From positions 4,898,001-4,962,000 of the forward strand of contig OZ176057.1 of the NCBI GenBank assembly GCA_964247055.1: a stretch of DNA of 64,000 bases, given 5' to 3'. Position 1 is the first letter of the stretch, and each line of letters opens with the position of its first letter. Below the pieces are notes generated by a model. That model saw only the letters and a list, made by a program, of their open reading frames with translations. It did not search any database and had not been told where the DNA came from. Positions 37,286 through 50,300 of this stretch are shown here, in pieces. Source of the DNA: Paragordius varius. Lineage: Eukaryota; Nematomorpha. A program made the position numbers and the translations under genes.

Positions 37286-37499
37286 AGTAGTTTAATATAC
37301 TATAATTCTTAATTCATCGAAAATTGACAAAACTTATATAATTATATATATGTATACTTTTTGATATATGCGGATAGTTAAGAGGGAGGGCGATTTCAAA
37401 CAACGCCCATTTTTTTATTGTCAAAAAAATAGTTATTCTATTTAATGTGGTTAACGAATAATTTTTAAGTTGGTTGCTAATGTTCGATATTAACAGATA

Positions 37500-38030
37500 C
37501 AGGTTATAATTAAAAAAGAAATGGATAGATTGTACCCAGATATATTGAGTTTAACGGAGACTAAGCAAAATTGTAGCGCTAAAACACACGAAAAATATCC
37601 ATTGTTAAGATTGGGGAGAGATGACCAAAAATCAGAAGGAATTCCAGTATTAAATACCTAATTAAATAAAATTTTCCATTAGTAATAATATACACTCAGA
37701 GTTATGAGTATCAGGCTGAATACTAAACCACTTAAATTGACATACATAGTAGTCTATGCTCCTACGCAAATGCTCATAAAGAGGACATACAATTTTATGC
37801 CAAACTGCAAATAGTTTTGAATGAAGCGAAGAAAGGAGATGTGATTATCGTAGGTGGTGATTGGAACAGCAAAGTTGATAGAGGTAAGGTAGATTATACT
37901 GGCCATATGGAATGGGAGAAAACACGATGGGGTCTGTCCTGGGAATCAAATTCACCATATACCTGGTACATTACTAATCGGAATATTTAGATTTAATTAT
38001 ATTTTTTTATCATCGATTTCGGTGAGCATA
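37500..38030 (+). mobile_element. LINE fragment, endonuclease domain (degenerate)
   Basis: Plus-strand frames give 'DRLYPDILSLTETKQN', then 'VVYAPT', 'KEDIQFYAKLQIVLNEAKKG', 'DVIIVGGDWNSKVDRGKVDY' and 'TGHMEWEKTRWGLSWES'. This matches the APE endonuclease core of LINEs (V-Y-A-P, G-G-D-x-N, and the G-H block). The frame shifts between blocks, so it is dead. It is more complete than the fragment at 5095-5640. Confidence 0.85.
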
Positions 38031-38337
38031 TATCAAAAACCTTATCTGGAAGATCTAAGCTTTTAGAAAAAGAGTATTTTTCATTCGCAGTTACTGTCAT
38101 AAATTGCTCCCTTAAAATTAGACTACCCATAAAATACATATTTTTTTATAGAACATCCACTAGATATTTTTGTGCCGGATCTACCTTGAAATGGAATTTT
38201 GAATTCCGTAAATTTCGTAGTGCTTTTATACTACGGTTTGAGCCATCATTTTAATAATATCGATAATTCTAAATAAATATTTATTTACAAATAGTATTTT
38301 CTGAGGTGCGACAACAATCCTTTGAGTAATTTCAACC

Positions 38338-38368
<31 letters not shown>

Positions 38369-38433
38369 TCGATTTAAAAACCAATTAAGCAAAATTTAAT
38401 TAAATATTTATCCCTTTATGTTATATCCTTAAC

Positions 38434-38478
38434 CTGACATTCTAGGTAGGGAGTTTGGTATTGGAGGTGATATAACGC
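38434..38478 (-). pseudogene. decayed microexon of the proline-rich gene
   Basis: A 45-bp segment with an intact phase-1 donor (GTCAG|GTTAAG) and an open phase-1 frame reading VISPPIPNSLPRMS, like its upstream paralogues (VIPPLSTSPPPRR at 41386-41430). At the acceptor position the dinucleotide is TG instead of AG, and a P-family MITE begins about 24 bases further. Length, phase and residues fit the exon family, so I read it as a lost or non-canonical exon. Confidence 0.45.
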
Positions 38479-38503
38479 CATTTACAGCAAACATTTAAAA
38501 TAA

Positions 38504-38720
38504 TACAGTAAAATTTGAAATTATGCATACAAAATGTAAAAACATAAAAGACAAGTAATTTTTCAATTGGCGGCTCTACCTTTTTAACCATGGTATTTGC
38601 TCTAAACTGCAAATCAAGAAATCAATCAACTATATATTTTACAATTGTTATAAAATATTTTAGGGAGAAATCAAGATTCAAAAAGGTATGGTCTTTTGGT
38701 AAAGTGTATATTTATTTAAA
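38504..38720. repeat. P-family MITE
   Basis: Left ACAGTAAAATTTGAAATTAT; right TGGTCTTTTGGTAAAGTGTA. Diverged. Confidence 0.5.
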
Positions 38721-38739
38721 GTTTATAAAAAACAAAAAA

Positions 38740-40005
38740 AAGAAAAAAATGGCTGACACGAATTGGTAGTTAGATTGTGTCTTTTATTTAATTTTAAAAT
38801 TTGTTAATAAAATACGACAACATTGAAAATTGCTAGTAGTGAAAAATATAGTATATAATATAAGGATTTAGATGAATTAAAAGTTAAATAAAAGTATTAA
38901 TTCATGCAATTTGTTTTATATGTTTATTTAAATACTTTTTTTGTAAACTTTTTATCGTAAATATTTACTAAATAATAAATGTAATATTTTAGGATCTAAA
39001 TCAGATTTGATTACATTTATATAGTAGTGTCAAAATTCGAATTAAAATTTATTCAAAAAATTTAGTTAAATATCTAATTTATCTGATAGGATTTAGGGTA
39101 CTTTACATTTGGAACAATAAATCCCAAAAAATTTTCATATGGGTCATATAAAAAATTTTATGTTAGTTATTAAAATATTATATAATAAAATATAATATAT
39201 AATACAAATGAAAAAGTTGTGCGCCTCTCATATGATATATCAAAATATAAAACTATACAATTTTTGAACTTTTAAATTTAGATTTATCTTTTATTTTAAA
39301 AATTGAAATTGGCATAATTTCTAATACCCAAGCACTCCAGTGCTCAAAAAATGGGCTTGACCGAAGCACTAATATTTTAACTTTTTTTATGTCGAATCGT
39401 TGTGTAAATAGTGTTTTAGTTATGAAATATAAAATAGTCTTGGAAAGCTGGTATAAACAATTTCGTGCCTTAATAGTTTTTAAGTATTATAAAGTAGATG
39501 TTTTAATATAATGCAAACATTTGAAATTTAAATAAATAATTTCATTAAAATTATAATTAAAACCTATATTTTCTAATTTGATTTTTCAATAAAAATCCAA
39601 ACTAATAATATGGAATGGTTTCCATTTATCCATGCAAATTGTGGTAAAAAAATTATTTTAAATGTTAGAGATGTAAAATGATCATATGTTACTTTTGTAG
39701 TTAAACTTAAAGCCTTAGAATTGAGCCTTTTTATAGAGATTAGAAAATTATTGCCTATGTTGTAATAAGTAAATTATAATAGGGCTCATATCCTATTAGG
39801 AAAATTTGAGAGTTTTGTTTTTAAAAAAAAATAACAAAATTTTTATAATTAACGCCCGAGACCCTTAAATTAGACACCTCTGATTAAACTTTTGAATATT
39901 AATTAAAAAAATTAATCACTCATGAATCCGCCTCCACATTATAATTTACTTTTAATATTGTCAGTATCAAATAAATTCCTGACGTTGCCTTGATTAAAAT
40001 TTTTG
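38740..40005. other. A+T-rich DNA, nothing recognised
   Basis: One 15-base palindrome (AGCACTCCAGTGCT) sits near 39330. Neither strand shows an exon consistent with the neighbouring microexon gene. Confidence 0.35.
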
Positions 40006-40012
40006 TTACGTT

Positions 40013-40190
40013 GAGTAAGTACACATTGATAGAAAGTTATTAATTTTTGCCAAATAGCATATAAAGGGCAGTTATTGGCTTATAGTTATTTTTTTCATTT
40101 TTACTATTAGCCCATAATTTCTTGCTGCATATTCTATTTGGCAATAATTAATAACTTTCTAGCAATATATACTTACTTGTGCTGTATAAC
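40013..40190. repeat. S-family hairpin MITE
   Basis: Left GAGTAAGTACACATTGATAG, AAAGTTATTAATTTTTGCCA. Right TGGCAATAATTAATAACTTT, CTAGCAATATATACTTACTTG. A better copy is at 52971-53163. Confidence 0.75.
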
Positions 40191-40209
40191 TATTCGCATA
40201 TAACCACAT

Positions 40210-41590
40210 TTTAGAGAATATACAATATGCATATTAATGTTGCTTATTTCACACTTAATAAGGCTTAACACAGTAGTGTATGGAAAAAACAACAAATTTG
40301 AATAAAATGAACAAAGTAATGTAAGAAAGGAAAAAATATTAATTCAACTTGTTTTTTTCATACTGTGTTGCAAATTGCCCAACTCTAGTGTGAAATAAGC
40401 AACCATTAAAATGCATATTGAAATTCTCTCTCCTATTCAATATAACAAAAAAATTTCCAAAAATTTTGATAAAATGTAGAAATATTACGTCTAGGAGGTG
40501 GAACTGTTCGCAAGGGTGGTATAGCTGTAGGACCTATTTTTATATATAATATATTTGAGATATTTGATGGTAATCATGTTTTGGGGTTGAAATATTGTAA
40601 GAAAATATTATATCTGGAGAGAGAGACTATCAGTATCTACAAAAAAGCACTTATATGGGTAGTTTTATATCCCAGAACAATTCGAAATTAGAATTAAGGT
40701 GATAAACTGACAATATATGCCTTCAGCAATTTAGTTTTACAACTAAAAATGTAAAATTGCTTCTCAAACTTTTGTGCATTTGTAATTAAATTTAACTAAA
40801 ATAACTTTCAAAATTATAGTTTATATACAAAACTGAGCTCTGGGATACAAAACTACCCCAATATTAAAAAACAGTCTTAATAACACGTTAAATATCATTG
40901 CGACGTTTATGAATTTTTTGCGAAATCTTTTATAAACGAGGTCCTTTTCGTCTGTGACATTTATTGGATAAAAAAATTTGGATCTTTGAAAATCAAACCT
41001 TGTTCTCATGTATAATTTAAAAAAGCTTATATTTCCATTTTTTCTAAAATACAAAATTGCGGCAGCTTCTAAACACGATTAAAACGAACAGTTGAAAACA
41101 CATTTTAGGTAGTATCTGCATTTTAATGTTGCTTATTTCACACTATAATAGGGCAATTTGCACATAATGTATGGAAATCCTGAACAAAATGAACAAAATA
41201 ATGTAAGAAAGGATAAAAATGTTAATTCAACATTGTGTTTTTCATACTTTTTTGCAAATTGCCCAACTCTAGTGTGAAACAAGAAACCATTAAAATGCAA
41301 ACTGTAATTCTCTCCCCCATTTATATAAAACCAAAAATAAATTTCCAAAAATCTTGATAAAAAAACCTACTTATAGAAATAATACGTCTAGGAGGTGGAG
41401 ATGTTGACAAGGGTGGTATAACTCTAGGACCTATTTCTATATATAATATATTCGATATATTTGATGATAATATGTTTTGGGTTGAAATATTGTAAGAAAA
41501 TATTATATCTGGAGAGAGAGAGAGACTATCAGTTTCTACAAAAAAGCATTTAGGAGTTTTAATAAAATTGTGTAGTTGAGTGTATTATTA
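40210..41590. repeat. ~480-bp tandem segmental duplication (period about 900 bp) carrying a microexon and a B-family MITE
   Basis: 40226-40660 and 41115-41560 align over a B-family MITE, the microexon, and a shared 3' flank (TTGAAATATTGTAAGAAAAT, ATATCTGGAGAGAGAGA, TATCAGT.TCTACAAAAAAGC). The microexons start at 40533 and 41430, 897 bases apart. Divergence between copies is moderate, including exon substitutions and the alternative donor. Confidence 0.85.
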
Positions 41591-42783
41591 TCATACATTT
41601 TTCTATCTCGCACTGAAATCGATTGGTTATAATTAAATTTAATATTTAAGTCTAAAAATATTAAGGCTTAAGTTTTCACATTTTATTTTTAAATTTATGT
41701 GCCATAACAAATTTGATTTTGGTTAATTAATGAATATATGAAATAAGTTAGCTTTCTGTGAAAAGTTAACACTTCATTACCTTTTGAGGTAGATATCCCA
41801 GAACGATTTAAAATTTGAATATCTTAAAAATATAAGGTAATAAACAAACCTAGGATTTCTTTAGCCTTTTAGGCGCGTTATACGATTTTTTTAAATGTAA
41901 ATTTGCAAAATAATCCTAATCTCAAACTTTTGTGCCGCCATTGTTTTTTATATTTTTTTCAATCATAATGCAACAATAAAATAAATTTATAATTAATAAT
42001 AGATGTGATATATTTTGTTTTATATCAGCTGTTCGTTACAATCGTGTTTTAGACTTTATAAAAGTCAAAATACTGTATATTGCCTAAAATAACTTTCAAA
42101 ACTATAGTTTGGATTAAAAATCAGCCATAAATTACCCCCTACTATGTGAAATGGTTATAAAGTGTTAATAACACGTTAAATATCTTGTCTCATTATATAT
42201 CTATATAGTCATTGAACAAATTGAAATTATTATTTGAAAAATACAACTTTAAATAAGTATAAAAATTTGTTTTAAGCATTTAAAGCAATATGCATATTAA
42301 TCTTTTTAAATACGGCATTGACATATATTGGATTAAAAAAAATTTTGATCTTTGAAAGTCAAACATTGTTCTCTAGTATTAGTTAAAAAGGGTTATATTT
42401 TTTCCAGTTTTGCATATTTAAAATTCAATTTTGGGCAGCTTCAAAACACGATTAAAACGAGCAGCTGATATTAAAACCATAATAAAGCAGGTTTTTGCTG
42501 GTTTTACCCTAAAAGCTTCTTAAAATTAATTATATATATTCTCTAACCATATAATACATTTATGCCTGTTTCATAAAAACATTCAAAAAAATAAAAAAAT
42601 GGCAACAAAAAGTTTGATATGTTAATTTTTTACAATTTTACATTTTTTTTATAAAAATTTATATAATCCGCCTAAAAGGCTAAAAGAAAGCATATTAAAT
42701 GGGGCTAATAACTTGAATACTTAAGATATTGAAATTATCGTTTGGGACATATAGCCAAAAAGGTAATGGAGTTTTATTAACAT

Positions 42784-42816
<33 letters not shown>

Positions 42817-44052
42817 TATATTTAATACAAAAATTTATATAATATCCTAAAATAGATATGCTATATTAAAGCTTAAATTTTAATTGGTAGAAATTGGAGG
42901 AAATAACACTAATTGGATTATGAGTTATGAGCGTTAAATAAATAAAATTAAACTTTAAATATATATTATGATATTTTACATGTCCAGAATATAATTATTA
43001 AATTTTATATTTATATACCATTTAGAGTTCAAATTGTCCTAAAAACCATTAGTGTATTTAATTAATATAAATCATTGAAGCCGAGTATACTTATCAGTAT
43101 TTTGATTTAAATGAAATTTCATTTTACAAAAATATATAAAATATAGGTAATCTTAAAACACACATAATTTATTTGAGGGTGAATTTGAATTGTTCAAGGG
43201 TGAATTTAAATGGATAATGATATATTAATAATATTTGATAAAAAAATGATATTAATTTGTATATTTTTTATTAATCGGCTTATTTTAGAAAGGGTCGGTC
43301 CATTGTGCAAATAATTTTGTTAAAAGACCCATTTTTTTGTTAAAAATAATATATTTGCAAATTTATAATTCTTTTTTGTATTCCTATCATCTAAAAACTA
43401 CCTGAAAAAGAGATTCTTCGTGAAGGTCGTGTAGTTGAGAGTGGTAAAATAGCTGTCCACAGGTATAAAAAAAATTAAATTAACAACGTAAAAATATTGG
43501 AAAACTTTTTTTCAATAATAAAATTATTTTGATTTTTGTTTACTCCTTGGTTTTACTGGGAGCCGTGGTTTTGAAGTCGTTTTTGGTGGTTCTATAAAAA
43601 ATACAGTAAAATTTAAAATTATACGGACAAAACGTAAAATTTAAAAATAAATATTTTTTTTAGAAAAAAACCATACTTTTAAACCCTACTATTCTTGTAT
43701 AAGCTATTTAGTTACAATATATAAAATTGTTTGATTATAAATTGTTTTTAATTTAACTAAAACATTTTGTTCATGGTGACTATACCATTGAAAATTGATA
43801 AATATTTATAGTACCTAATATTTGACATTCATCAATTTATAAAATGAAATTAGACCTTAAATTAATGGTTATAGGATTTAGCATATAAAATATATGTATA
43901 TGCCGGCGTTCCCATATGAATGATATAAGTCCATAAATGCTTAACATATTTTTTCCTAAATTTGTTTAATTTTTTTTATATTATTTCTAAATTTTTTAAA
44001 AAGAATAACTTCGTTCAGCTTAGATAGGCAAACATAAAATATTTTTATGTTT

Positions 44053-44091
<39 letters not shown>

Positions 44092-47000
44092 CAATGAAGA
44101 TATAAAAATATTTCATAAAATAATTTTTTCAAATCGTTTAATTATTATTTGTGCATCTCAAAATCACATGTTTTAAAAGAGCATGTTGGAAAGCCAATGT
44201 GCAAATACCGTTTTTAGACAAAACAAATGCTTTATTCCTGAATTCTTGTTGGAAAATTTTTAATAAATTTTAAGGTTTTTTTACGATTTGTCCTTTGCAT
44301 TTTAAACGCATATTTTTACATTATCAATGTCGAAGCTTATTCCTGAGTAAATTAGAAATTATATTTTATTATTAATGAATAAGTATTAGTATATTACACA
44401 AATAGCCGGCTCTGCTTAAAATTTATTTTAAGTTAATTTTCTTTATGTGCAAAGATATCCCAAAATTTTTCGGATTCTAAAAGCTGGGTTACCCTCAAAA
44501 TATGACAAATTAAATAAAGCTTTTGACACCAAATTTTGCAAACTATGATCCATACAATGTAAATTTTTAAATATTTTCCCACAAATACATTCATAAAATA
44601 AATTTAATTAATCTGCTTTTAATGATAATACCATATATATCGATAAACTTGTAAAAGTATATTTAAAAAAATCTTTTAAAATCTGCTTTATATTTTATGT
44701 GTTCATCGACATATTAATTAAAAAATTGCATAATCATTACATATATATATTCATTCCTTTGAGTAATATAATAAATGTACTCTTTTCTAATGCACCTTCC
44801 TCAAAGGCATAGCTATATAGGGGGAAAGGGGGCTGATGCACCAGGCGCCATAGTTGAAGGGGCGCCGAATTTTAAATAATTATTAATTTTATTTCAAAAA
44901 ATAGATATTTAAAAGTTTGATATAAAATCATCCATTTATGAGTGATCATGACCACGGTTAAAATTTAATTAATTTTTTATAATCCAAGGGGTCGCATGGA
45001 CGGGAGGGAGTGCTAGAAATGCAAGCAACACTTCTGCACTTCCTTTCTTTTATTCTTAAATGCTACGAATTCCCAATAGAAATTTTATATATCGACAAAC
45101 GTATTATACACCATATCGGAACAAACTCTAAACAAGTGCATGGTCAAACCTCACTTTGTTAAAAAACTAAAATGTTTTTGGATTCCGATATTTTTTTAAA
45201 CTATTAGCGGCATTAAATAAATATTATGGAATCTCGTAGATTGTAAATCATTTAAAATATAGATGAGAATCAGTGAAAATGGATTTAATGATGCTTAAAA
45301 AATGTATAATATTTTAAATAATAAATATATCATTTAAACCTTAAATTCAGCCTCAAACAATTAATTTGCCCTAAAATAAATTATGTGTTGTGAAACTTGA
45401 AAACTATATTTTACAACCTTAAAAAATTGTCATTAAATTATTATAATACAAATAAATAAACTATGACATAAAGATATATTTTATATTAATGATGAATTAT
45501 ATTAATCCGAAAACACAAATTTATTTTTAGGAAAATTCAAATTGTTGAAGGGTGATATTTTAATTATTAGAGGAATTTGAATTGCAATGGTGCAATACAA
45601 ACGCAGTAATCTCTTTATTATTGGTCAATCACAGACCTATTGAAAACACACAGTAGTGCAGAGTATGCATATTTTGCCCATAATCAAACATGCACACATT
45701 TAATGTTCATAGGAAGCAAACAATTGTTTAACATTCCAGTACCTTTTGGGGTAGTTTTATATCCCAAAGCGATTCTAAATTTGAAAATCTTAAATAGTTA
45801 AGCTATTAAGTTAAATTCAAAAAATGTTTAAAAAAATTCGAAAAAATAAAATTTTAAATAATCCACATCCAAACTTTTTTGCCGCCATTTCTATATATTT
45901 TTTTTAGAAAATGTAAATAATTAACTAAAATTTAAGGCTACATTTTACCGGCAAAACTCGAAATATATATCAGCTGTTCATTTCGGTCGTGTTATGGAGA
46001 AAATTCTAGCAGTCACAAAACTGTAAAAAATATAAGCTTTTTTATTTAATATATGAGTAAAATGTTTGATGATTGATTTTAACTAATTAAACTTCCAAAA
46101 CTGTTTATTTGCAAAATAGAGCTGTGTGATATAAAACTACCCCAAAAGGTAAACTAGGACAAAAGTCAAAACTTATGGAAATGCTAATTAAACTCATTTG
46201 TTGTTTTTTTTACTCATGCGTAACTGTATTGCCAATGGGTTAAATTTTGTAGCGGCCAACAATTAAGTAGGAACACTGTATATAAATTTAATATACGGAT
46301 GAAAAAAATCGAATATATGCATATGCTTTGAATAGCGATATTTATTCTATTAACGAATTTCATCAGTATTAAATATGTAAATACTGTATTAAAATATTTT
46401 TATATTATTATAAATTACTTAAAGGATGTCGCAAGTTTATTTGCGGCAAAAGCGTTGAGACAGACTTCACTAACGAAAGAAAGATGTCATTTATATTATT
46501 GTAAAAAATTTCATTTAAAATGGTATTTTTTGCTTTTTATGGATGTATATATATATATATATAAAGGAATTTAAAAAATTTTTTGGCACAGTTATCTTAG
46601 GGCCCTCTAATGACTTTTAGTCTACTCAAAATTTGCCCATGTGAATTGGACTTGCAAATAAGCCGGCATAGAGTATACCTTGAACACCTACTATTACGTT
46701 TTGGTATTTTTATAGCCCTCACAAATGGTAGCCTAAAATATTTCACATTAAACTTTTGAAATTTTCAGCACAAACAGCATTTGCTCAAGCAAATGCAACA
46801 TTTTTTCAACCAAACGCCATATTTTTCAAGCAATGACAACATATTTTCAAGCAAATGCAACATTTTATCAAGCAAAGACTAAAATATTCAAGCAAAAGCA
46901 ACATTTTCAACCAAATGCAACATTTTTTCATTTAAACAAAATTAAAAATATTGTTTCTTGTTGAGTTAAGTTAAAAATTGTTGCTTGAAAAAACTTTTTG

Positions 47001-47274
47001 CTTGAAGTAATTTTGTTTTTGCTTAAAAAAATGTTGTCTTTGCTTGAAAAATGGGGCGTTTGATTGAAAAAATGTTGTTTTTTGGTTTATTAACAAACTA
47101 ACTCGATCATTTCGCAAAGGTCTTAAGTACTCTGTAATTTTTGTGCTTATATATTTTTTTACATGAATCAATATTTCATATGGGCTCAAATAATTTACCA
47201 GAATTATAGAAATTATAAAGAGTTTTATATATAATACCTGGTGGTATTGGCTTGAGGGGACCTAGAAATATATA

Positions 47275-47306
<32 letters not shown>

Positions 47307-50300
47307 CAAGTATATTATATATACAGATATTTATTTTGACAATTATGTTTGAAATAATGATTTTAAATTAAAATTTTAATCATGTAGACTTTATAATTAA
47401 ATAATTATTAGGATTAAACGTATATAAATTGAGTTGACACATCAAAGGCAATTTTCTTCTTACTAAATAAATGCCATAATATTTCGATAAATAATTTCAC
47501 ACTCTGGTATTTTAATATGCTACGTAATTAATTTATAATTAATATAAAAATGATCCAATATTATATTTTATTAATTAAAATAAAAACCTAAAATATTGCG
47601 CCATATTTATTATAATTGTTATAATTTACATCCAAAGATCCAAATATAGGCTTTAATATTAACAATTTACAAAAGTTTGGGAATTGAATAAAACTTATTA
47701 TACCGGTAAAAAACGTAAAAATATAAAGACAATTTTTTAAGGACAACCCCTTACCTTTTCAAACCTTAATTTGTCCTAGAAAATTTGTTCAAAATATTTT
47801 CGTAAATACATTGATTGTGTTAATAATTTACAACTTTATTTTATAACAATGAGGTATAATACAAAATAATTAAGTTTAAAACATATAATTGTTTAGGAAA
47901 AAAAAATTTGTATTTATATTTTTACTTTTTGTCTGTATATCCATTTTTACTGTATATTTCTACCCCGTTAGTTAGGAGAGATGTATGAGGAAATAACTAT
48001 AACATTAGTAGCTTAATAATCAATAAATTTAAAAATATATGTTTTAAAGTTTATCGCTAAGTTATAAAGCGATCCTACTATTTTGAATTCGTATACTTTT
48101 TTAAAACTAAAAAATAGATATTAAAGATATGTTAAGGGACGTATTTGTTTCAGCCCTGAATAAGATTTATTATACTATAGGAATATATATAATATTGTGT
48201 TTAAATAGAATATTATTCTGTCTATTCCCATTACTAATTAGAGGATAATTTATGTAAAGGGACATTGTATAAATGCCAATATTACCAAATTTTACATTAA
48301 AAATAGAAATTTACGGACCAAATATAAAGATATAAATACAAATATTACTTTCTAAAAGACCATTATACTTTTTAAATCTTGATTTAATTAAATAAAACTT
48401 ATTATCAGTAATTGTTACGTATGGAATAGAGATGCATATAGGTAACATAATTAAACATATTTTACAATTTTTATTAAATTGTTTATTTTATAGGAAAAAA
48501 TAAGAAAATATGGTTTTCTTTTGAAAATATATTTGTCTATATTATTTTCTAGGTGTTGTCCTCGTATAATTTAAATTTTTACTGTACATTCTTTTAAAAT
48601 TTAATTTTAGATATCTGATGCTTTCTATTTTTCATAAATTAAACGCAACAATAATTAATGTTCTCGGCCATTATTATATTGCAAAATAATATTTCATCTA
48701 AAGTTTTACAGTAAAAATTAAAATTATATACCATTTACAGTTCAAATTCACCCTTAAACAATTCAAATTCACCCTCGAACAATTCAAATTCACCCTTGAA
48801 CAATTCAAATTCACCCTCGAACAATTCAAATTCACCTTCAAATAAATAACATGTTTTTTAAGATTAAAAATTACCTATATTTTAATATATTTTAAAAAAA
48901 TAAAATTTTGTTTTAAATTAAAATAATACTGAAAAAAATAATTAATTATGCCATAAAGGTATATTTTATATTAATAATGAGTTATATTAGTTCGAAAACA
49001 CATAATTTATTTTTAGGGTGAATTATGTTCTAGGGTGAATTTGAATTGTTCAAGGGTGAATTTGAATTGTTTAAGGGTGAATTTGAACTGTAAATGGTAT
49101 ATTAAGGACAAAAGGTAAAATTATAAAGACAAACTTTCTAAAGACACCCTTTTAAATTCTTTATTAATATAACTACTCATTGTTTAATATGGCAAAGTGT
49201 AGAGATTACTAGTAAAATCAATTCTATATCCTTTAATTGTAACTAAGTAGCTAATGTAGGAATAATATGGTTATCATAAAAATATTTATCTTGATATTTT
49301 TACATTTTGTTCGTATAATTATAATTTTTTTTGTTTGATAAATAACAGATGATTGAAAAGGTGCGTTTTCAGAAATTATTTTTCAGATTCTAAATGCTGA
49401 AGCCACAAAGTTTCGTATTCGAAATCATAAAAATTATTTTTACCTTAAATTTACACGATGTTAAGCACATTATCATAATATTAAAACAATTTTTTTGATT
49501 TTTTAATTTTATTTTTGACTATGGTGTTTTAAAGGCTCTGGATAAGGAATCTGTATTGCTATTTAATATCATCACAAATTTTATTTTGTAAAAAATCATT
49601 TTAATTGATAAAATAATAATTATGGAGGTCTATAAATAGACTTAACATAACTTAAAAAACAAATTGATGATAGTGTGACTAAATCATAATTATTAATATT
49701 AATATAATTTAATATTTTACACTACAGTTTATTATTTCAAATTCACCCTTAACACTCCATTACCCTTTGGGATATTTTATATATCAGAGGGATTCGAAAT
49801 TCGAATGCTTAAAAATAAGGTATTAAGCCGAATTTAAAATTATGCTTTCTTTAGCCTAGGCGTAAATACAAATTTTTTTAAAAAATTTTAAATTTTAATA
49901 AAATCCTCATCTCTAACTCTTTTTCCTCTATATTTTTTTTAAATTTTTTTAAAATGCTTATGTAACAGGGAAATAATTGTATATCATGGTTAGAACATGT
50001 ATTAATTTAACTTAAAAAAGTGTTAATTTTAATATCGGCTGTTTGTTTCAATCGTGTTTGTCCCAATTTTATAGAAGTCACAAAACTATAAAAACTTTTT
50101 AACTAATACATGATAACTATGTTTGATAATTAAATTATTAAAAACTGTAGAATATTTACAATTTGAGCTCTGGGTTTTAAAACTACTAAAGGTAAACTAA
50201 GACATAAAAGTAAGGTAATAGAGTGTTATACATTTTGAATTTACACCAATAATTGTGTTTGAGCTAATCTAAATATTATATCATTATTTTATTTATTATA

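Noticed and set aside
48000-48045. 33-bp minus-strand exon candidate with AG and GT borders
   Set aside because: Has a stop in phase 1 and only opens in phase 0, unlike every exon of the surrounding gene.
49370-49460. Plus-strand open stretch ILNAEATKFRIRNHKNY after a TTTTTCAG
   Set aside because: Phase 0 only, no donor, ends in a stop, no partner exons.
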